In this document: positions 9,291 through 17,654 of the stretch, piece after piece
How positions within the stretch are numbered: position 1 is the first letter of the stretch
How the letters are laid out: each line of letters begins with the position of its first letter
Assembly (NCBI GenBank): GCA_003164785.1
Contig: PLUE01000066.1
Location: 1 to 60,110, forward strand
Reading direction: 5' to 3'
Origin: Gammaproteobacteria bacterium
GTDB lineage: Bacteria > Pseudomonadota > Gammaproteobacteria > Steroidobacterales > Steroidobacteraceae
Length of the DNA: 60,110 nucleotides
The notes under the pieces: model-generated
What the model was told of the DNA's origin: nothing
What the model saw: the letters and a program-made list of their open reading frames with translations, nothing else
The model's database searches: none
Position numbers and translations under genes: made by a program

Positions 9291-10864
9291 CTACGATCCG
9301 CTTCCATCGCCATTCGACCCTCCCCCGCGCCGCCGCCATCGTGCTCGCGGCGCTGCTCGCCGGCTGCACGGTGGGGCCCGATTTCGTACGACCCACGGCG
9401 CAGGTGCCGCCGCACTGGTCGCAAACGCTTAGCCTCGCACCTGCACCCGAGAGCGCCGCGGCGGCAGCCCCGGCCCCGCCAGGCAGCACGGCGACCGAAC
9501 AAGCCGAACAGCGTGCGTGGTGGAGCGCCTTCAACGATCCGCACTTGAGTGCGCTGATCGAGCGCTCCGTCACGTCGAATCTGGATCTGCGGGCGGCAGT
9601 GCTGCGCATGCAGGAATCGCGGGCGCAGCGGGAAGTGACGGCCGCGGCCGGGTGGCCCAGCCTGTCGCTGGATGCCTCCTACAGCCGCAATCGCATCAGC
9701 GAAACCACGCCCACCGGATCGCTGCTCAATTCGGTCGGTAGCATCAAGCTGCCGGGTGCCGCGGGCATCAGCATTCCGAATCCCTACAGCCAATATCAGC
9801 TGAGCGCCGATGCGTCGTGGGAGATCGATCTGTTCGGACGGGTACGCCGTTCGGTCGAAGCGGCGGACGCCGGCGTGCAGGCGTCCCTCGAGGATCAGCA
9901 TGCGGTGCAGGTCTCGTTGCTGGCGGACGTCGGTCAGAGTTACATGGCGCTGCGGGGTGCGCAGGCGCGCCTCGAGCTGGCGCACGAGAATCTCGCGACC
10001 ATCGACGAACTCCTGGAGTTGACGCGTGAGCGACGGGCGGCGGGCCTGACCACGCACATCGATGTGAGCAACGCCCTGGCGCAGCACGATGCAACGCTCG
10101 CCGACGTACCCACCTTCGAGCTGCAGATCACGCAGAACGTCAATCAGCTCAGTCAGCTGCTCGGTCTCGAGCCCGGGGCGCTGCGCGCCGAATTGCAGCC
10201 CGCGGCCCCGCTTCCCTCCGTACCGTCCGTCGTGCCCGTCGGTCTGCCGGCAGAGATGGCGCGGCGGCGCCCGGACATCCGGGAAGCGGAGGCGAATCTG
10301 CATGCCGCCACGGCGCAGATCGGCGTGGCGGTCGGAGATCTGTTTCCGCGGCTGACGCTGTCGGGTACCGGCGGCTACCAGTCGGACTCTGCCGGCCGTC
10401 TGCTCGAGTGGGCCAGCCGGTTCGGCTCGATCGGACCGACCTTGGATTTGCCGGTGTTCGATCGCGGCAAGTGGAAGACGGTGCGGCTGCAGAACGTGCG
10501 GGCGCAGGAATCCGCGCTGGCCTACCAGCGAACGGTGCTCAACGCCCTGCACGAAGTCGAGAACGCCCTGGCGGCTTACGGCGCCGATCAGCAGCGCCGC
10601 GCCCTGCTCGAGGCCGCCGTGGCACAGAACGCCGTGGCGCTCGATCTGTCTCGCCAGCGCTATGAGGGCGGCGTCGCGAATTTCACCGACGTGCTGAACG
10701 TGCAGCGCACCCTGCAGCAGAATCAGGCCTTTCTGCTCGACAACGAGACGGCGGTCGCGACCGATCTCGTCCGGCTGTATCGGGCGTTGGGCGGCGGCTG
10801 GCAGACCGAGGACGGCGCCGTGGCTGGTACGCAGCCGCAGGCCCCGCGTCAGATCGCCAAATAG
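9287..10864 (+). CDS. Outer membrane efflux lipoprotein, NodT family (TolC-like)
   Basis: Forms the outer membrane exit duct of the pump. The 525-residue protein has a lipoprotein signal with the lipobox LLAGC at about residues 22-26, followed by TVGPDFVRP, the classical NodT/OprM start. Two OEP repeats follow, including the segments DASWEIDLFGRVRRSVEAAD and PVFDRGKWKTVRLQNVRAQE. ATG at 9287 overlaps the stop of the permease. A channel encoded in the same operon means the pump is self-contained, unlike E. coli YbhFSR, whose cluster has no channel gene. Confidence 0.93.
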   Translation: MTTIRFHRHSTLPRAAAIVLAALLAGCTVGPDFVRPTAQVPPHWSQTLSLAPAPESAAAAAPAPPGSTATEQAEQRAWWSAFNDPHLSALIERSVTSNLDLRAAVLRMQESRAQREVTAAAGWPSLSLDASYSRNRISETTPTGSLLNSVGSIKLPGAAGISIPNPYSQYQLSADASWEIDLFGRVRRSVEAADAGVQASLEDQHAVQVSLLADVGQSYMALRGAQARLELAHENLATIDELLELTRERRAAGLTTHIDVSNALAQHDATLADVPTFELQITQNVNQLSQLLGLEPGALRAELQPAAPLPSVPSVVPVGLPAEMARRRPDIREAEANLHAATAQIGVAVGDLFPRLTLSGTGGYQSDSAGRLLEWASRFGSIGPTLDLPVFDRGKWKTVRLQNVRAQESALAYQRTVLNALHEVENALAAYGADQQRRALLEAAVAQNAVALDLSRQRYEGGVANFTDVLNVQRTLQQNQAFLLDNETAVATDLVRLYRALGGGWQTEDGAVAGTQPQAPRQIAK

Positions 10865-11149
10865 TCGCCGTCCACCGAGAGGAACGCCGGCGATGTTAGT
10901 CGAAATGTCGGATACCGCCCGCGCAACAGGGCGTCCAGTCTGCCGTCGAGCACTGCGCAGCGTACCTGAAGCAGCAGGTGCGCCCCTTCGGCGGTCCAAC
11001 ACATCGGCTGGCGCTCTCGCTGACCTTAAGTAGCATTTGCCCGAGCGGCGCGCGGTGCTATTCTCCCGAGAAGAGAAAGACAATGCCGATCGGGGTATCC
11101 GCATGCAAGCCTGTCCGGCGGGCGTTGCCATTTTTGGAGTTCTCACATC
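10865..11149. other. Intergenic region with possible promoter at 11037-11064
   Basis: No gene found. TTGCCC at 11037-11042 and TATTCT at 11059-11064, 16 bases apart, could be a promoter for the exported-enzyme operon that starts at 11150. No clear terminator for the efflux operon is visible. Confidence 0.35.
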
Positions 11150-11887
11150 ATGTTGAATCGCCGTTTTCTCTTGGGTATCGCGCTCCTAACCGTCGCCCTG
11201 GGCGGCCCCGCAATTGGCGAGGACCGGGCCACCAAGCCTCTGAAGATTATCGTCTACGGCGGTAGCGGCAACATCGGCAGCTGTATTGTGGCAGAGGCCG
11301 TAGCACGCGGCCATCAAGTCACTATTGTCGACCGCAACCCGAAGGACGGCAGTGCCCCGGCCGGCGTCAAGCTGATAAAAGGCGACGTGTTCGATACGTC
11401 CGATGTTGCCAAAAACATCGCAGGCCAGGACGTCGTGGTGACCTCCGTGGCCGTCAGGCCAACGCCGACGCGCGATTTCTACGTGCGGCTGGTCAAGTCG
11501 GTGGTCGACGCGCAGCGCTCACTGAAGGGCGCGAAGCCGCGCTACCTCATCGTCGGCGGCGCCAGCAGCCTCGAGATCGCCCCGGGCAAACGTTTGGTCG
11601 ATACGTTGCCGCCGACCCTCCCCGAGGGGGTCAAAAACGAGATCCTGTCGATGGTCGATGCACTTGACTACTTACGCACCGTCCGCGATACGTCGTGGAC
11701 GTTCTTTAGCCCCGCGCAAAACATATCGGCGGGCACACGGACCGGGAAATTCCGAGTGGGCGGTGAGCAGCTCATCAAAGACCAGAACGGCGAGAGTCGT
11801 ATTTCCTACGAGGACTATGCAGTCGCCATGATGGACGAGATCGAGAAACCCCATTACAAGAACAAGCGCTTCACCGTCGGCTATTGA
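11150..11887 (+). CDS. Exported NAD(P)-binding Rossmann protein (atypical SDR/NmrA-like)
   Basis: A 245-residue protein with an apparent Sec signal peptide (about residues 1-24, RRFLLGIALLTVALGG then a small-residue cleavage region) followed by a Rossmann fold. The nucleotide-binding loop is GGSGNIG near residue 38, with a second-strand Asp in VDRNP. This resembles the NAD(P)H-binding family that includes YwnB and flavin-reductase-like proteins. A signal peptide on a dinucleotide-binding protein is odd, because NAD(P)H is not known to be available in the periplasm. The neighbouring gene encodes another exported Rossmann protein. The substrate is unknown. Confidence 0.8.
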   Translation: MLNRRFLLGIALLTVALGGPAIGEDRATKPLKIIVYGGSGNIGSCIVAEAVARGHQVTIVDRNPKDGSAPAGVKLIKGDVFDTSDVAKNIAGQDVVVTSVAVRPTPTRDFYVRLVKSVVDAQRSLKGAKPRYLIVGGASSLEIAPGKRLVDTLPPTLPEGVKNEILSMVDALDYLRTVRDTSWTFFSPAQNISAGTRTGKFRVGGEQLIKDQNGESRISYEDYAVAMMDEIEKPHYKNKRFTVGY

Positions 11888-11973
11888 ATGGAGCGCAGCA
11901 GCGTGGCACGTCGAAGCATGGGCGCGTATTATCGCCGGGGTACACTGGAGATAACCACGCTCTGGGGATAAAA

Positions 11974-12717
11974 ATGCGTCGACTTCTGTTCACTCACGCC
12001 ATCGACCGCCGCACGTTGCTCCTGACAGGCCTGGCGCTCGGCCTATTCCTGAGGCTCGACATGTCGCCCGCTCATGCCGAAGCGTCAAAGGGGTCGCTCA
12101 AGATCGGCATCATCGGCACGGGGCGGATCGGCGGCGCGCTGGCGCGTCATTGGGTCAAGGCGGGATATGAGGTATTCGTATCGTCTCGCCACCCCGAGGA
12201 ACTCCAGGGTCTTGTCGCCGAACTCGGCTCGCGTGCGCACGCGGGCACGCCACACGATGCGGCCGTATTCGGCACGGTCATTCTCATCTCCGTACCATAC
12301 GCTGCGATGCCGCAAATCGGCGAGGACTTGCGGACGGAACTCGCCGGTAAGGTCATTCTCGACACGAGTAACCCCAACGAGCGCCGGGACGGTGCGATGG
12401 CGGTCGACGCCCAAAAAAGGGGCGCAGGCGTTGCCACCGCGGAGTTTCTGCACAATCGCCGCGTCGTGCGCGCGTTCAATTGCATTCCGGCCGCATCGCT
12501 CGCGAACGATGCCAATCGACAACCCGAGCGCATAGCGATCCCGATCGGCGGGGACGATCACGAAGCGCTCGAGATCGCGCAGAGGCTGGTGCGCGACGCC
12601 GGCTTTGATCCCGTGGTCGTCGGTTCGCTCGCGCGCACGCGCGAATTCCATCTGGGCCAGCCGCTCGCCACCGGTCAGCTCACCGCGGCAGAGATGCGGA
12701 GCAAGCTCGGCAAGTGA
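11974..12717 (+). CDS. Exported NADPH-dependent F420 reductase-like protein
   Basis: A 247-residue Rossmann protein of the F420-dependent NADP reductase/6-phosphogluconate-like family, with loop GIIGTGRIGGALARHW and downstream SSRHPEEL and DTSNPNE. The N-terminus (DRRTLLLTGLALGLFL, then AHA near residue 31) looks like a twin-arginine or Sec signal. TCTGGGGATA precedes the ATG at 11974. The frame is open further upstream to 11884, but that extension has no family features. The stop overlaps the GTG of the carboxylesterase. Together with the SDR-like gene before it, it forms a small operon of exported enzymes. Confidence 0.82.
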   Translation: MRRLLFTHAIDRRTLLLTGLALGLFLRLDMSPAHAEASKGSLKIGIIGTGRIGGALARHWVKAGYEVFVSSRHPEELQGLVAELGSRAHAGTPHDAAVFGTVILISVPYAAMPQIGEDLRTELAGKVILDTSNPNERRDGAMAVDAQKRGAGVATAEFLHNRRVVRAFNCIPAASLANDANRQPERIAIPIGGDDHEALEIAQRLVRDAGFDPVVVGSLARTREFHLGQPLATGQLTAAEMRSKLGK

Positions 12718-14150
12718 GCCGTCGCCGATCAAGGCAATATCTAGTATCGATGATCGCCGCGGTGGTTGCCGGCGCTAGCCTGGCGCCAACGGGAAGCGCC
12801 GCCGCGTTGCCTCAACCATTCTCCGAGGTGCGGGTGGAGGGTGGCGTTCTATCCGGTCTCAATGAAGGGGCAGTGCAGGCATTTCTCGGGGTTCCCTACG
12901 CCGCCCCGCCGCTCGGTCCGCTCCGCTGGCGCGCTCCGCAGCCGCCGGCATCGTGGGATGGCACGCTTGCCGCCGATCACTTTTCACCGTCCTGCATGCA
13001 GCGCCCGGGAGCCGGCGGACCTTGGACGCATGAGTATCGGATCCCGGGGCCGATCAGCGAAGACTGCTTGACGGTCAACATCTGGACGCCGGCGAAGACC
13101 GGTAGGGAGCGCCTCGCGACCTTGGTCTGGATACACGGCGGCGCATTCATGTCCGGATCCGGCTCCGTGCCGATCTACGACGGCCGCACGCTCGCCGCCA
13201 GCGGGATCATCGTCGTGACGCTGAACTATCGACTGGGCGTCCTGGGTTTCCTGGCACACCCGCAACTGACGGCGGAGTCTGAGCGGCAATTCTCGGGTAA
13301 TTACGGCCTCATGGACATGAACGCGGCTCTGCAGTGGCTGCAGCGAAACATTGCCGCATTCGGCGGGGATGCGCAGCGCGTGACGATCGCCGGGCAATCG
13401 GCTGGCGCCTTTGCGGTGGAGTTCCTCGAGACCTCCTCCGTGGCGCGCGGATTGTTCCACCAAGTCATTGTCGAGAGTGGCTCCGCCGGCCGTCCCCCAA
13501 GTTGGCGCAGTCTGAGCGACGCTGAGCGTCGCGGCGCGCGCTATCTGCAGGCGCGAACGCTGTCATCGATCGACATGTTGCGTCAGGTGCCGGCGTCGCA
13601 GCTATATGCCGCGGGCAACGACGGCGATGCTGCACCGGATAGGAATTTCCCGCCCATTGCGGACGTCGTCACGCTGCCACGCGATAGCGGTGCAACGTCC
13701 GCCGGTCAACTCGCCGACGTTGCCACACTCACGGGTCTGAATGCCGATGAAAATGGCTCGTATGTCGCTACAAAGAGTGCTTCAGCACGGCTGGGCGCGA
13801 GCAAAGCGGCTCGCACCACGCTGCTCGGGTGGGCGCGCCGCCGGGCCGCGCAATGCCGGACGCCGCTGTATCTTTATTTATACGATCATATTGAGCCCGG
13901 GGCGGAATCAGCACGCTGGGGCGCGTTCCATTCGGCCGAGATACCCTATGTCTTTGGTACTCTCGAGGCCGCGCCACAACGACCCTACAGCACCGCGGAT
14001 CATGAGGTCGCCCGACGCATGACGAGCTTCTGGGTCAATTTTGTCAAAACAGGAAATCCCAATGGCCCGGGACTGCCGCATTGGCAAACCTTTAATGCGG
14101 CCGCACCGGCTGTCATGGAGATTGGCGATCGATATGTAAGCCGGCGCTAA
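12714..14150 (+). CDS. Type B carboxylesterase, exported, shorter than usual
   Basis: Serine hydrolase of esters, 478 residues, with an N-terminal signal peptide (MIAAVVAGASLAPTGSAAA). The family landmarks are all visible: FLGVPYAAPPLGPLRW, SEDCLTVNIW, WIHGGAF for the oxyanion hole, nucleophile Ser in GQSAGA, a likely acid in LNADENGS and the catalytic His in GAFHSAEIPYVFG. Between the acid and the YLYLYDH strand there are about 25 residues where relatives have roughly 60, so a short in-frame loss is possible. GTG at 12714 overlaps the previous stop; ATG at 12750 is an alternative that gives a more compact signal peptide. Confidence 0.9.
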   Translation: MSRRRSRQYLVSMIAAVVAGASLAPTGSAAALPQPFSEVRVEGGVLSGLNEGAVQAFLGVPYAAPPLGPLRWRAPQPPASWDGTLAADHFSPSCMQRPGAGGPWTHEYRIPGPISEDCLTVNIWTPAKTGRERLATLVWIHGGAFMSGSGSVPIYDGRTLAASGIIVVTLNYRLGVLGFLAHPQLTAESERQFSGNYGLMDMNAALQWLQRNIAAFGGDAQRVTIAGQSAGAFAVEFLETSSVARGLFHQVIVESGSAGRPPSWRSLSDAERRGARYLQARTLSSIDMLRQVPASQLYAAGNDGDAAPDRNFPPIADVVTLPRDSGATSAGQLADVATLTGLNADENGSYVATKSASARLGASKAARTTLLGWARRRAAQCRTPLYLYLYDHIEPGAESARWGAFHSAEIPYVFGTLEAAPQRPYSTADHEVARRMTSFWVNFVKTGNPNGPGLPHWQTFNAAAPAVMEIGDRYVSRR

Positions 14151-14218
14151 AGCGCCCAAAGTCCAATCATCGGGGCCAGATGAGTTCAATTCGGGCGCCG
14201 CCATGCACGTCCGGTCCG

Positions 14219-14401
14219 CTAGCCCCGGTTACTTGCCTTCGTGCGCTTTTTCTTCGCCGCTTTCTTCTTTGCCTTGCGTCGCATAGTCAAGAGCGCGTCG
14301 ATCAGATCGTCCACGGGTTGACGCTTCTTCTTCTTGCGACGCATCCACACCATCGCGTCGAGGAGTTCGTCGACGGGTTCACGCGCGTTTTTCTTCGCCA
14401 T
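14219..14401 (-). CDS. Small Lys/Arg-rich protein with an internal 20-residue repeat
   Basis: A 60-residue, very basic protein. Two copies of a unit are visible: EPVDELLDAMVWMRRKKKKR and QPVDDLIDALLTMRRKAKKK, followed by a Lys-rich tail. The same duplication is seen in the DNA. Each unit could form an amphipathic helix (VDxLxDAL) capped by a cluster of positive charge, suggesting nucleic acid or membrane binding. The ribosome site is weak. It is not a family I can name. It lies between the carboxylesterase (opposite strand) and ynfA (same strand). Confidence 0.6.
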   Translation of the reverse strand: MAKKNAREPVDELLDAMVWMRRKKKKRQPVDDLIDALLTMRRKAKKKAAKKKRTKASNRG

Positions 14402-14472
14402 TTGCTGATCTTAAGCGATTTTCTCCGCCGAGTAATCATCCCGCTCCGCGGCATGCCCGCTGGCTCGGGCCA

Positions 14473-14805
14473 CTACGACCGCCAACTCCCGACAACGATG
14501 ATGCCCATACCAGCGACGGCCACGGCGGCGCCCGTCAAATCCCACACCGTCGGAGGAACCCCGTCGACCTTCCAGAGCCAGATCATCGCAACCGCGATAT
14601 ACACTCCCCCGTACGCAGCATACACGCGCCCCGATGCCGTGGGATGCAACGTGAGTAGCCACGCGAATAACGCAAGACTGACTGCTGCCGGGACGAGCAG
14701 CCAAGACGAGCCGTTCTTTTTGAGCCAGAGGTACGGTAAATAGCAGCCGACGATTTCCGCGACGGCCGTGATGACGTAGAGTCCGAATGTCTTCAGGATT
14801 AGCAA
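14473..14805 (-). CDS. ynfA: YnfA-like (UPF0060) small membrane protein
   Basis: About 110 residues with four membrane helices and the family's conserved blocks EIVGCYLPYLWLKKNGSSW, TLHPTASGRVYAAYGGVYIA and WDLTGA. YnfA proteins are small multidrug resistance-related membrane proteins with a poorly defined substrate. The start is a TTG at 14805: AGGAGGT ends six bases before it, and the protein then has the usual family length. The frame is open further upstream but without homology. Confidence 0.9.
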   Translation of the reverse strand: MLILKTFGLYVITAVAEIVGCYLPYLWLKKNGSSWLLVPAAVSLALFAWLLTLHPTASGRVYAAYGGVYIAVAMIWLWKVDGVPPTVWDLTGAAVAVAGMGIIVVGSWRS

Positions 14806-14808
14806 ATA

Positions 14809-14820
14809 CGTACCTCCTCG
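14809..14820 (-). promoter_or_regulatory. Strong ribosome binding site deciding the ynfA TTG start
   Basis: On the minus strand the sequence reads CGAGGAGGTACG. This near-perfect Shine-Dalgarno six bases before TTG (14805-14803) decides an otherwise unexpected start codon. Confidence 0.7.
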
Positions 14821-14950
14821 TTTTGCAGCGCCCTTCGCTGCCTCTCGCCCGAATCTACTTAAAACCCTCGTCAAGCTCTTCACGCCCGGTGCCCAATGCA
14901 CCCGGCTCCTCACCGAACTCGGCTGCGTCGGCATGAGCAAACTGCGCGCT

Positions 14951-14974
14951 GGGCGCCTCGCGTTCGAGGCGCCC
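14951..14974 (-). terminator. Hairpin, possible terminator of the CHRD gene
   Basis: GGGCGCCTCG and CGAGGCGCCC form a perfect 10-base stem around the loop CGTT. It lies 66 bases after the stop of the CHRD gene in the transcribed direction. There is no proper T-run behind it, so it is a plausible but not certain terminator. Confidence 0.5.
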
Positions 14975-15039
14975 TACTCTCTCGAGGGATTTCGACTGCA
15001 CGTGTCCTCGATCGTCTTACTGCGTGCCCGCTGGTCAGT

Positions 15040-15468
15040 TCAAGGTTTGAGCTGATCGCGAATCTCGCCGGGCTTGTGCTCGGCGCTGTGGACGTTCACA
15101 TACAGATTGCCGGCCTTGAAGCTAGCGTACTGTTCATCCGTGAGTATAGAGCCCGCCGGGACGGACCACGCGCCGTCCCCGCCCTTGCTCAGGGTAATGA
15201 TGGGAGGACCGCTTTGGCCCGGGGCACCGACATGGATGTGCGCGACCGTCCCGTCGATACCGGTTGTTTTGAGGGTACCGCTGACGGACTTGTCCGCGTT
15301 GATTGTAATTGTGCCTGTCCCGGATGCGGAAGTCGTCACCGGCGGCGTCTCTTCGGCCCCGGTCAGTTTGACTTTTACGTCTACTGCCCAGGCCGACGCG
15401 TTGAACGCCAGGAATGCCGCTGACGCAACTAACGCATGAAGGCTCCGACTGCGGATCAATGTGCTCAT
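15040..15468 (-). CDS. Exported CHRD-domain protein
   Basis: A 142-residue protein with a Sec signal peptide (hydrophobic ALVASAAFLAF, then NASAWA) followed by one CHRD domain: VKLTGAEETPPVTTSASG, a central HIHVGAPGQSG and C-terminal NVHSAEHKPGEIRDQL. CHRD domains in bacteria are exported beta proteins of unclear role. ATG at 15468 has GGAG six bases upstream; ATG at 15480 is a worse alternative. Confidence 0.88.
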   Translation of the reverse strand: MSTLIRSRSLHALVASAAFLAFNASAWAVDVKVKLTGAEETPPVTTSASGTGTITINADKSVSGTLKTTGIDGTVAHIHVGAPGQSGPPIITLSKGGDGAWSVPAGSILTDEQYASFKAGNLYVNVHSAEHKPGEIRDQLKP

Positions 15469-15732
15469 GGTGAACTCCATAGGATTGTAGTTTGAAGGTA
15501 CAGAAGGTGAACTTTCCGAGTGCATGCCGAATGATCGGCATCGGCTCGGACGGTGACATTATAGCGATCCCACGGGCACCGTGCGCGCGCGGCGGTTGTC
15601 GCCATATGACGGGCGTTTTGCCCGCCTCGCGCGAGGCAAATCGCCCTGCCCGTGTCACTGGTTAGTGGATATGGTTCGTGCATCTGCGACGGCAACAGTC
15701 GTCGTCGGCATTTTCATACAGAGGAGTTCGAT

Positions 15733-16848
15733 GTGACCATGACGCTGGAGCAGTTTGAGCGGCAGATCAAGGAAGGCCTGGCGCCCTTGGCCGGCCAGGA
15801 GATCCAAGGCGTGAAGGTCCTCTTTCTGAGCAGCGATATCGGGCCGTGGCTCGATACCGGGCTGGCGTTGGCCGCCGGGGACCGGGTCACGCTGGTATTG
15901 GACGGAAAAGTATGGCTTTCGCGCGCCCTCAATCTGTCATTCGAGGCTCCCATGGCCGTTTGGGCCCGGATCGGCGAAGACGGGGAGGTCTTTCGCGGCG
16001 TGCAGGCGACCAATACCTGCGTCGCAACGACTGCCGGATCACTGTACCTCAAGCTGTATCCGGGAGAGCGATGGCTGGACGCGAAGGGTCATTATCTGGG
16101 CGAACCCGCCTCGATCAATCCCGATGCCGGGGGCGGCGTATCCGTGGCGCTGATCCTCTGGCGTCACGACGCCGACGTGCGGACGGTTCTAAGACAGCTA
16201 ATCGATTCCGACGCTACGGCGTGGTGGGCCGCCGGCGAATTGGAACGACAAACACGCGATGCCAGACAGCCCCCCGTTGGATGGCACTATTTGTGGGAAT
16301 TAGGCTCATCACCGGTTTATGCAGAGGTGACACCGGCACGCAGTTCGGGCGCACCGGCCCGCGCGATCGATCTTCATACCTGCAACGACACGGCCATATT
16401 GCAGAAGGACGTATCAATCGAGTTGACGCCCACGACTGAACTGCTCTGGACATGGAAGGCCGACCGCCTGCCATCCACAGTCGCTGAGGACACACTGCCA
16501 ACGCATGACTACATGAGCATTGCCGTGGAATTCGACAATGGTCGCGACCTCACGTTCTTTTGGAGCCATGAAATGGCCGTCGACCAGAGCTTCTCTTGTC
16601 CCCTGCCAGGCTGGAATCATCGCGAAACCCATGTCGTCGCCCGCTCTGGGACCGCCGAACTCGGCAAATGGATTGACGAGAAAAAGAATATCCAGGATTA
16701 CTATGCGAAAGCGGTTGGGGGAGATATTCCAAAAAGGATTGTAAGAGTATGGCTGATCGGCGTTAGCCTATTCCAAAAGGGAGAAGGATCGAGCCAAATC
16801 GGTAATATCGTGCTCACGGACGGCAACAAGTTTGTCCGAGTCTATTGA
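15733..16848 (+). CDS. DUF3047-family protein
   Basis: About 371 residues. The C-terminal 180 residues show the DUF3047 pattern: LLWTWKADRLPSTVAEDTLP, a DDY-like HDYMSIAVEF, TFFWSH and a terminal strand region. The N-terminal half (residues 1-200) is an extra domain with VLFLSSDIGPWLDTGLALAA and SLYLKLYPGERW, resembling carbohydrate-binding lectin-like (PA-IL type) beta sandwiches. This second assignment is weak. No signal peptide is seen. GAGGAG at 15721-15726 lies six bases before GTG 15733, which I prefer over ATG 15739. Confidence 0.75.
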   Translation: MTMTLEQFERQIKEGLAPLAGQEIQGVKVLFLSSDIGPWLDTGLALAAGDRVTLVLDGKVWLSRALNLSFEAPMAVWARIGEDGEVFRGVQATNTCVATTAGSLYLKLYPGERWLDAKGHYLGEPASINPDAGGGVSVALILWRHDADVRTVLRQLIDSDATAWWAAGELERQTRDARQPPVGWHYLWELGSSPVYAEVTPARSSGAPARAIDLHTCNDTAILQKDVSIELTPTTELLWTWKADRLPSTVAEDTLPTHDYMSIAVEFDNGRDLTFFWSHEMAVDQSFSCPLPGWNHRETHVVARSGTAELGKWIDEKKNIQDYYAKAVGGDIPKRIVRVWLIGVSLFQKGEGSSQIGNIVLTDGNKFVRVY

Positions 16849-16970
16849 TTTTTAGGAAGTAAACGCCGCGCCAGTCGTCGTGTCAATACCTATAGCGCCG
16901 TCGATGGCCGCGCCGCATTGCATTCCGTTGACGCTGATCATGGTCGTTTGCATATGAAGCGCCGCCGTGT

Positions 16971-17654
16971 CTAGTCGACCGAATTCATGTGCTGCTTCGC
17001 GATCGCTTCGATACCCGGTTCCGTCAGCGCTGAAAGATCGACGATCTCGGTGGCCATCACTCGTCGGAAGATGTCGGGACGATGCATTTTCAGATACTCC
17101 ACGAGGGCCTCGACCGCGCTGCTCTTTCCGGTCCCGCTCCCGATCAGGACAATCTGCGTCGCCGGCACCAGGGTAATGGCCACCTCCTCGTAGAAGGAGG
17201 CCTCTTCGGGAACGCGATCTCCGCGGTAATGCGCCTCCTTGCGGTGAACCAGATGGTGATGGAAGTGGTGGGGATCATAGGGTTCTATTTTGACCTCATC
17301 CTGAGGCTGGCTGCCGCCGAGGTCGTGGAAGATATGTGCTGCGTGATGATCGATGACGACGACCATTCGAGCGGATTGCGCGACTCCCGAGGGCGGCAAT
17401 TCGGATGCGGCTGCCTTGAGAAACCGCCTGAGGCGCGACACTTCATCGACCGCGCACTCCGACGTATGTGGCTTCTTGAAGATTTCGCGCTGCGCGCCGA
17501 CGACAAATGCGAACTCCTCCCCACCGTGCGGCTGTACCTGCCCCAGGTGTCCAACGAGTTCGATGACATCGGTCCAGTGCAGGTTTCTGGGCAACTTGCC
17601 GTGAAGCAAACTCTCATGAAGAACTGAGAGCTTGTGATGAAGGTGAACGGTCAT
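16971..17654 (-). CDS. Fusion of a HicA-like domain with an eRF1-domain-3-like (bacterial release-factor-like) domain
   Basis: A 227-residue protein in two parts. Residues 1-85 have the pattern of short HicA-type toxins and relatives: an N-terminal helix (HHKLSVLHESLLHG), NLHWTDVIELVGHLG, a strand ending in the KPH motif (REIFKKPH) and a final helix (EVSRLRRFL). Residues about 95-225 match bacterial translational-machinery proteins related to eRF1/Pelota domain 3: VVVIDHHAAHIFH, a His-rich loop, FYEEVAIT, QIVLIGSGTGKSSAVEALVE and a late EIVDLS strand. HicA cleaves mRNA on the ribosome and eRF1-like domains act at the ribosome, so ribosome-linked RNA control is a reasonable guess. GGGCGAG precedes the ATG at 17654. 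No HicB antitoxin gene is adjacent. Confidence 0.7.
   Translation of the reverse strand: MTVHLHHKLSVLHESLLHGKLPRNLHWTDVIELVGHLGQVQPHGGEEFAFVVGAQREIFKKPHTSECAVDEVSRLRRFLKAAASELPPSGVAQSARMVVVIDHHAAHIFHDLGGSQPQDEVKIEPYDPHHFHHHLVHRKEAHYRGDRVPEEASFYEEVAITLVPATQIVLIGSGTGKSSAVEALVEYLKMHRPDIFRRVMATEIVDLSALTEPGIEAIAKQHMNSVD

Noticed and set aside
9149..11146. 665-codon minus-strand frame opposite the NodT channel gene
   Set aside because: It is antisense to a well-supported lipoprotein channel gene and has Arg-rich, featureless composition.
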